DNA of 64,000 nt from Xenorhabdus griffiniae. Lineage in GTDB: Bacteria; Pseudomonadota; Gammaproteobacteria; Enterobacterales; Enterobacteriaceae. The notes under the pieces are model-generated. The model did no database searches, was not told the origin of the DNA, and was given only the letters and a program-made list of their open reading frames with translations. The stretch spans positions 45,521 through 109,520 of the forward strand of contig NZ_LDNM01000005.1 in NCBI RefSeq assembly GCF_001028135.1, written 5' to 3'. Shown piece after piece: positions 62,674 to 64,000 of the stretch (within the stretch, counting starts at the first letter, position 1; every line of letters starts with the position of its first letter). A program made the translations under genes and the position numbers.

Positions 62674-63687
62674 TTACTTTGATTTTCTTATTTTTTCTAG
62701 TAACTCCAACTCTTCCCTAGTCAATTCGGCAAGGATAGTATCATCACTTCCTTTAGAGGCTTTACTATCTTTAGTGGTCTTTCGTTTCCTAACTGTCTTG
62801 ATAGTTTTGGTTTTTTTTAGTTTAGGTGTTCGCTCGTGGATCATAAAGTAAACGGAATTGCCCTTTTTGGTTTCAGTAAAATCCAAGTAACCTATTTCAC
62901 GCAGTTGCTCCATACCTCGGCGGACAGTGGCATTTTGAGTGTTAACACGAGACTTCAAATTTAACCGTGCTCTAAGCCTTGCCATTGAGACAGGAGCAGG
63001 ATTCGGAGGAAGACTTTCAATGAAAGTATAAAGTGCCTGTGCGCTCTCTTTACGAGATAATTCATTGATAGCTCTGAGTTGCAAGAGAACCTTGTGATCG
63101 AATTGGTACAATTCAAAAATTTTTGGATCAGCCTGCAACGTAACTGTATCTTTCTCCATGTCGTAATAGGCTGATTGAACAAGATGGGTATGGTACGCCT
63201 TTGTGTCATTGGTAAACGAAAGTGTTGTTGAGACAATGCGCCGCAAAGATTCATCGAGTCGTTCACGTAACCGTTTTGAAGAACGGGACGATGGAATACC
63301 ACACAACTTGATAAAATCAACAAACTTTAACGTAACCTTGTCACCAATGACTTTGTGCTTGGCAAAAGAATGGATCACGCCTACCCACGTCTTGAAATCA
63401 TTATCCATATCAAGACGTTCTCCAGTTATCTTAATATTCGTATAACCCTCAGATTTGGCAAGCGATAACTGTTTCAATTCATCGGTTGCATCCATTGAAG
63501 TCATTAGATTACGTTTACTGCGATTAGTCGATTTAAGGGTTGGTACAAACAATCCGAGACGCATCAAAGCCACTGGCTGAACTGTATTGTTCGTGTTCGG
63601 CATTAATGTGACTAATCCGCCTGTTTCTTTTCGTACCTCTGAAAAGGCTTGAATCAATCCCCCGTTAATTAAGGTATTTTCAGGCAA
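62674..63687 (-). CDS. repA: RepFIB-like plasmid replication initiator
   Basis: 337 residues. The start is a TTG at 63685-63687, with AAGGGG upstream. The protein has the two winged-helix layout of RepFIB/RepA initiators ([39 protein letters not shown] and a second [17 protein letters not shown]). The C-terminus is Lys-rich. Related repeats on both sides are the expected binding sites. It makes the element a plasmid. Confidence 0.88.
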   Translation of the reverse strand: MPENTLINGGLIQAFSEVRKETGGLVTLMPNTNNTVQPVALMRLGLFVPTLKSTNRSKRNLMTSMDATDELKQLSLAKSEGYTNIKITGERLDMDNDFKTWVGVIHSFAKHKVIGDKVTLKFVDFIKLCGIPSSRSSKRLRERLDESLRRIVSTTLSFTNDTKAYHTHLVQSAYYDMEKDTVTLQADPKIFELYQFDHKVLLQLRAINELSRKESAQALYTFIESLPPNPAPVSMARLRARLNLKSRVNTQNATVRRGMEQLREIGYLDFTETKKGNSVYFMIHERTPKLKKTKTIKTVRKRKTTKDSKASKGSDDTILAELTREELELLEKIRKSK

Positions 63688-63713
63688 AACAGTTCCCCTT
63701 CAATTGAATTGAT

Positions 63714-63742
63714 TAGACTCGTTTACTCATCATAGTAGTCTA
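63714..63742. repeat. RepA-region iteron, copy 3
   Basis: TAGACT and AGTCTA flank a segment whose complement reads GACTACTATGATGAGTAAAC, matching the 20-mer of copies 1 and 2. It lies 27-55 bases upstream of the repA start, where it could autoregulate repA. Confidence 0.55.
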
Positions 63743-63844
63743 TTATTAACGCGATGCTCGACTTTTATGATGAGTTGAAATGACATAGCCGCTCCTTTAT
63801 AACTTTAAGTCGTCAAAAATAGAGAAATAAAGGAACAAAAGGCT

Positions 63845-64000
63845 ATGTCACAACAAGATTTTATCATTTGGGTGTTTTGTTGGGTAGATGACAATTTAAC
63901 GCAGTTACAGCAAGGCACACGATTCAGAAGCCGAGGGCTTCCACCTAAATTGAGTGATGCGGAAGTCATCACGATGGAAGTGATTGGTGAATTCTTAGGA
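63845..64000 (+). CDS. IS982-family transposase, 3' cut by window
   Basis: The frame starts at ATG 63845 (AAGG about 15 bases upstream) and is open to the window end: M-S-Q-Q-D-F-I-I-W-V-F-C-W, G-L-P-P-K-L-S-D-A-E-V-I-T-M-E-V-I-G-E. The S-D-x-E-V-I-T motif and start fit IS982-family transposases. The 63743-63844 stretch probably contains the left end of the element. Confidence 0.85.
   Translation, partial: MSQQDFIIWVFCWVDDNLTQLQQGTRFRSRGLPPKLSDAEVITMEVIGEFLG

Overview
The window reads as part of a temperate phage-plasmid of a gamma-proteobacterium. The sequence is AT-rich. The pattern of a lambda-like siphovirus tail module joined to a plasmid maintenance module and a large phage-type replication module resembles the SSU5/pHCM2/pMT1 group of enterobacterial phage-plasmids (inference from gene content; no search was run). 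The insertion-sequence families (IS1, IS630, IS5-like, IS982), the Rpn/YhgA-type nuclease, dispersed REP/MITE-like repeats and two E-type colicin cassettes suggest a Morganellaceae host such as Xenorhabdus or Photorhabdus, but this is not proven.

Layout. Bases 1-24060 hold the late virion module, all on the plus strand: neck proteins, tail terminator, tail tube (with a possible -1 frameshift extension), G/GT tail chaperones (frameshift), tape measure, M-L-K-I tail tip genes, a 1598-residue J-like host-specificity protein, a 1639-residue side fiber ending in an S74 self-cleaving chaperone, then a membrane protein, a muramidase-like protein, a lipoprotein and an overlapping spanin pair. A StbDE-type toxin-antitoxin pair sits on the opposite strand between I and J. 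Bases 24246-25353 are a type Ib parAB locus. Bases 25352-33415 hold unknown genes plus a DnaB-like helicase and a TOPRIM primase. Bases 33490-42139 are an accessory island: BrnTA, an Rpn nuclease, a structured RNA-like region before a Ner-like regulator, HigBA, a LexA-controlled DNase colicin with immunity, an IS1 element and a GNAT/RHH toxin-antitoxin.

Bases 42302-43994 carry a tyrosine recombinase next to a 13-7-13 lox-like site, and a convergent XRE repressor-like gene. Bases 44175-56413 are a coherent DNA-metabolism block: a CobT-like VWA protein with an HExxH motif, a CobS/MoxR AAA+ ATPase, a Cys-rich small protein, a DnaE-type polymerase with a C-terminal uracil-DNA-glycosylase-like domain, a gp32-like ssDNA-binding protein, a FLAP-type exonuclease and a RecA-like recombinase. 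Bases 56583-61457 are a second accessory island: HipBA with four regularly spaced operators, a second GNAT pair, remnants of a second colicin with an intact immunity gene, IS fragments and a HicAB pair whose toxin gene is frameshifted. Bases 61628-63742 are the basic replicon: a RepFIB-like initiator gene with related palindromes/iterons on both sides. The window ends inside an IS982-type transposase.

The genes fit a life cycle in which the prophage is kept as a low-copy plasmid by RepA, ParAB, recombinase-mediated dimer resolution and several addiction modules, while the phage builds its own replisome and tails on induction. A 15-bp dyad close to AGTATTTAAATACCT lies before several transcription units and could be the dispersed operator of the lysogeny repressor, as with the P1 C1 system. 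No terminase or capsid gene is in this window; they should lie left of base 1.
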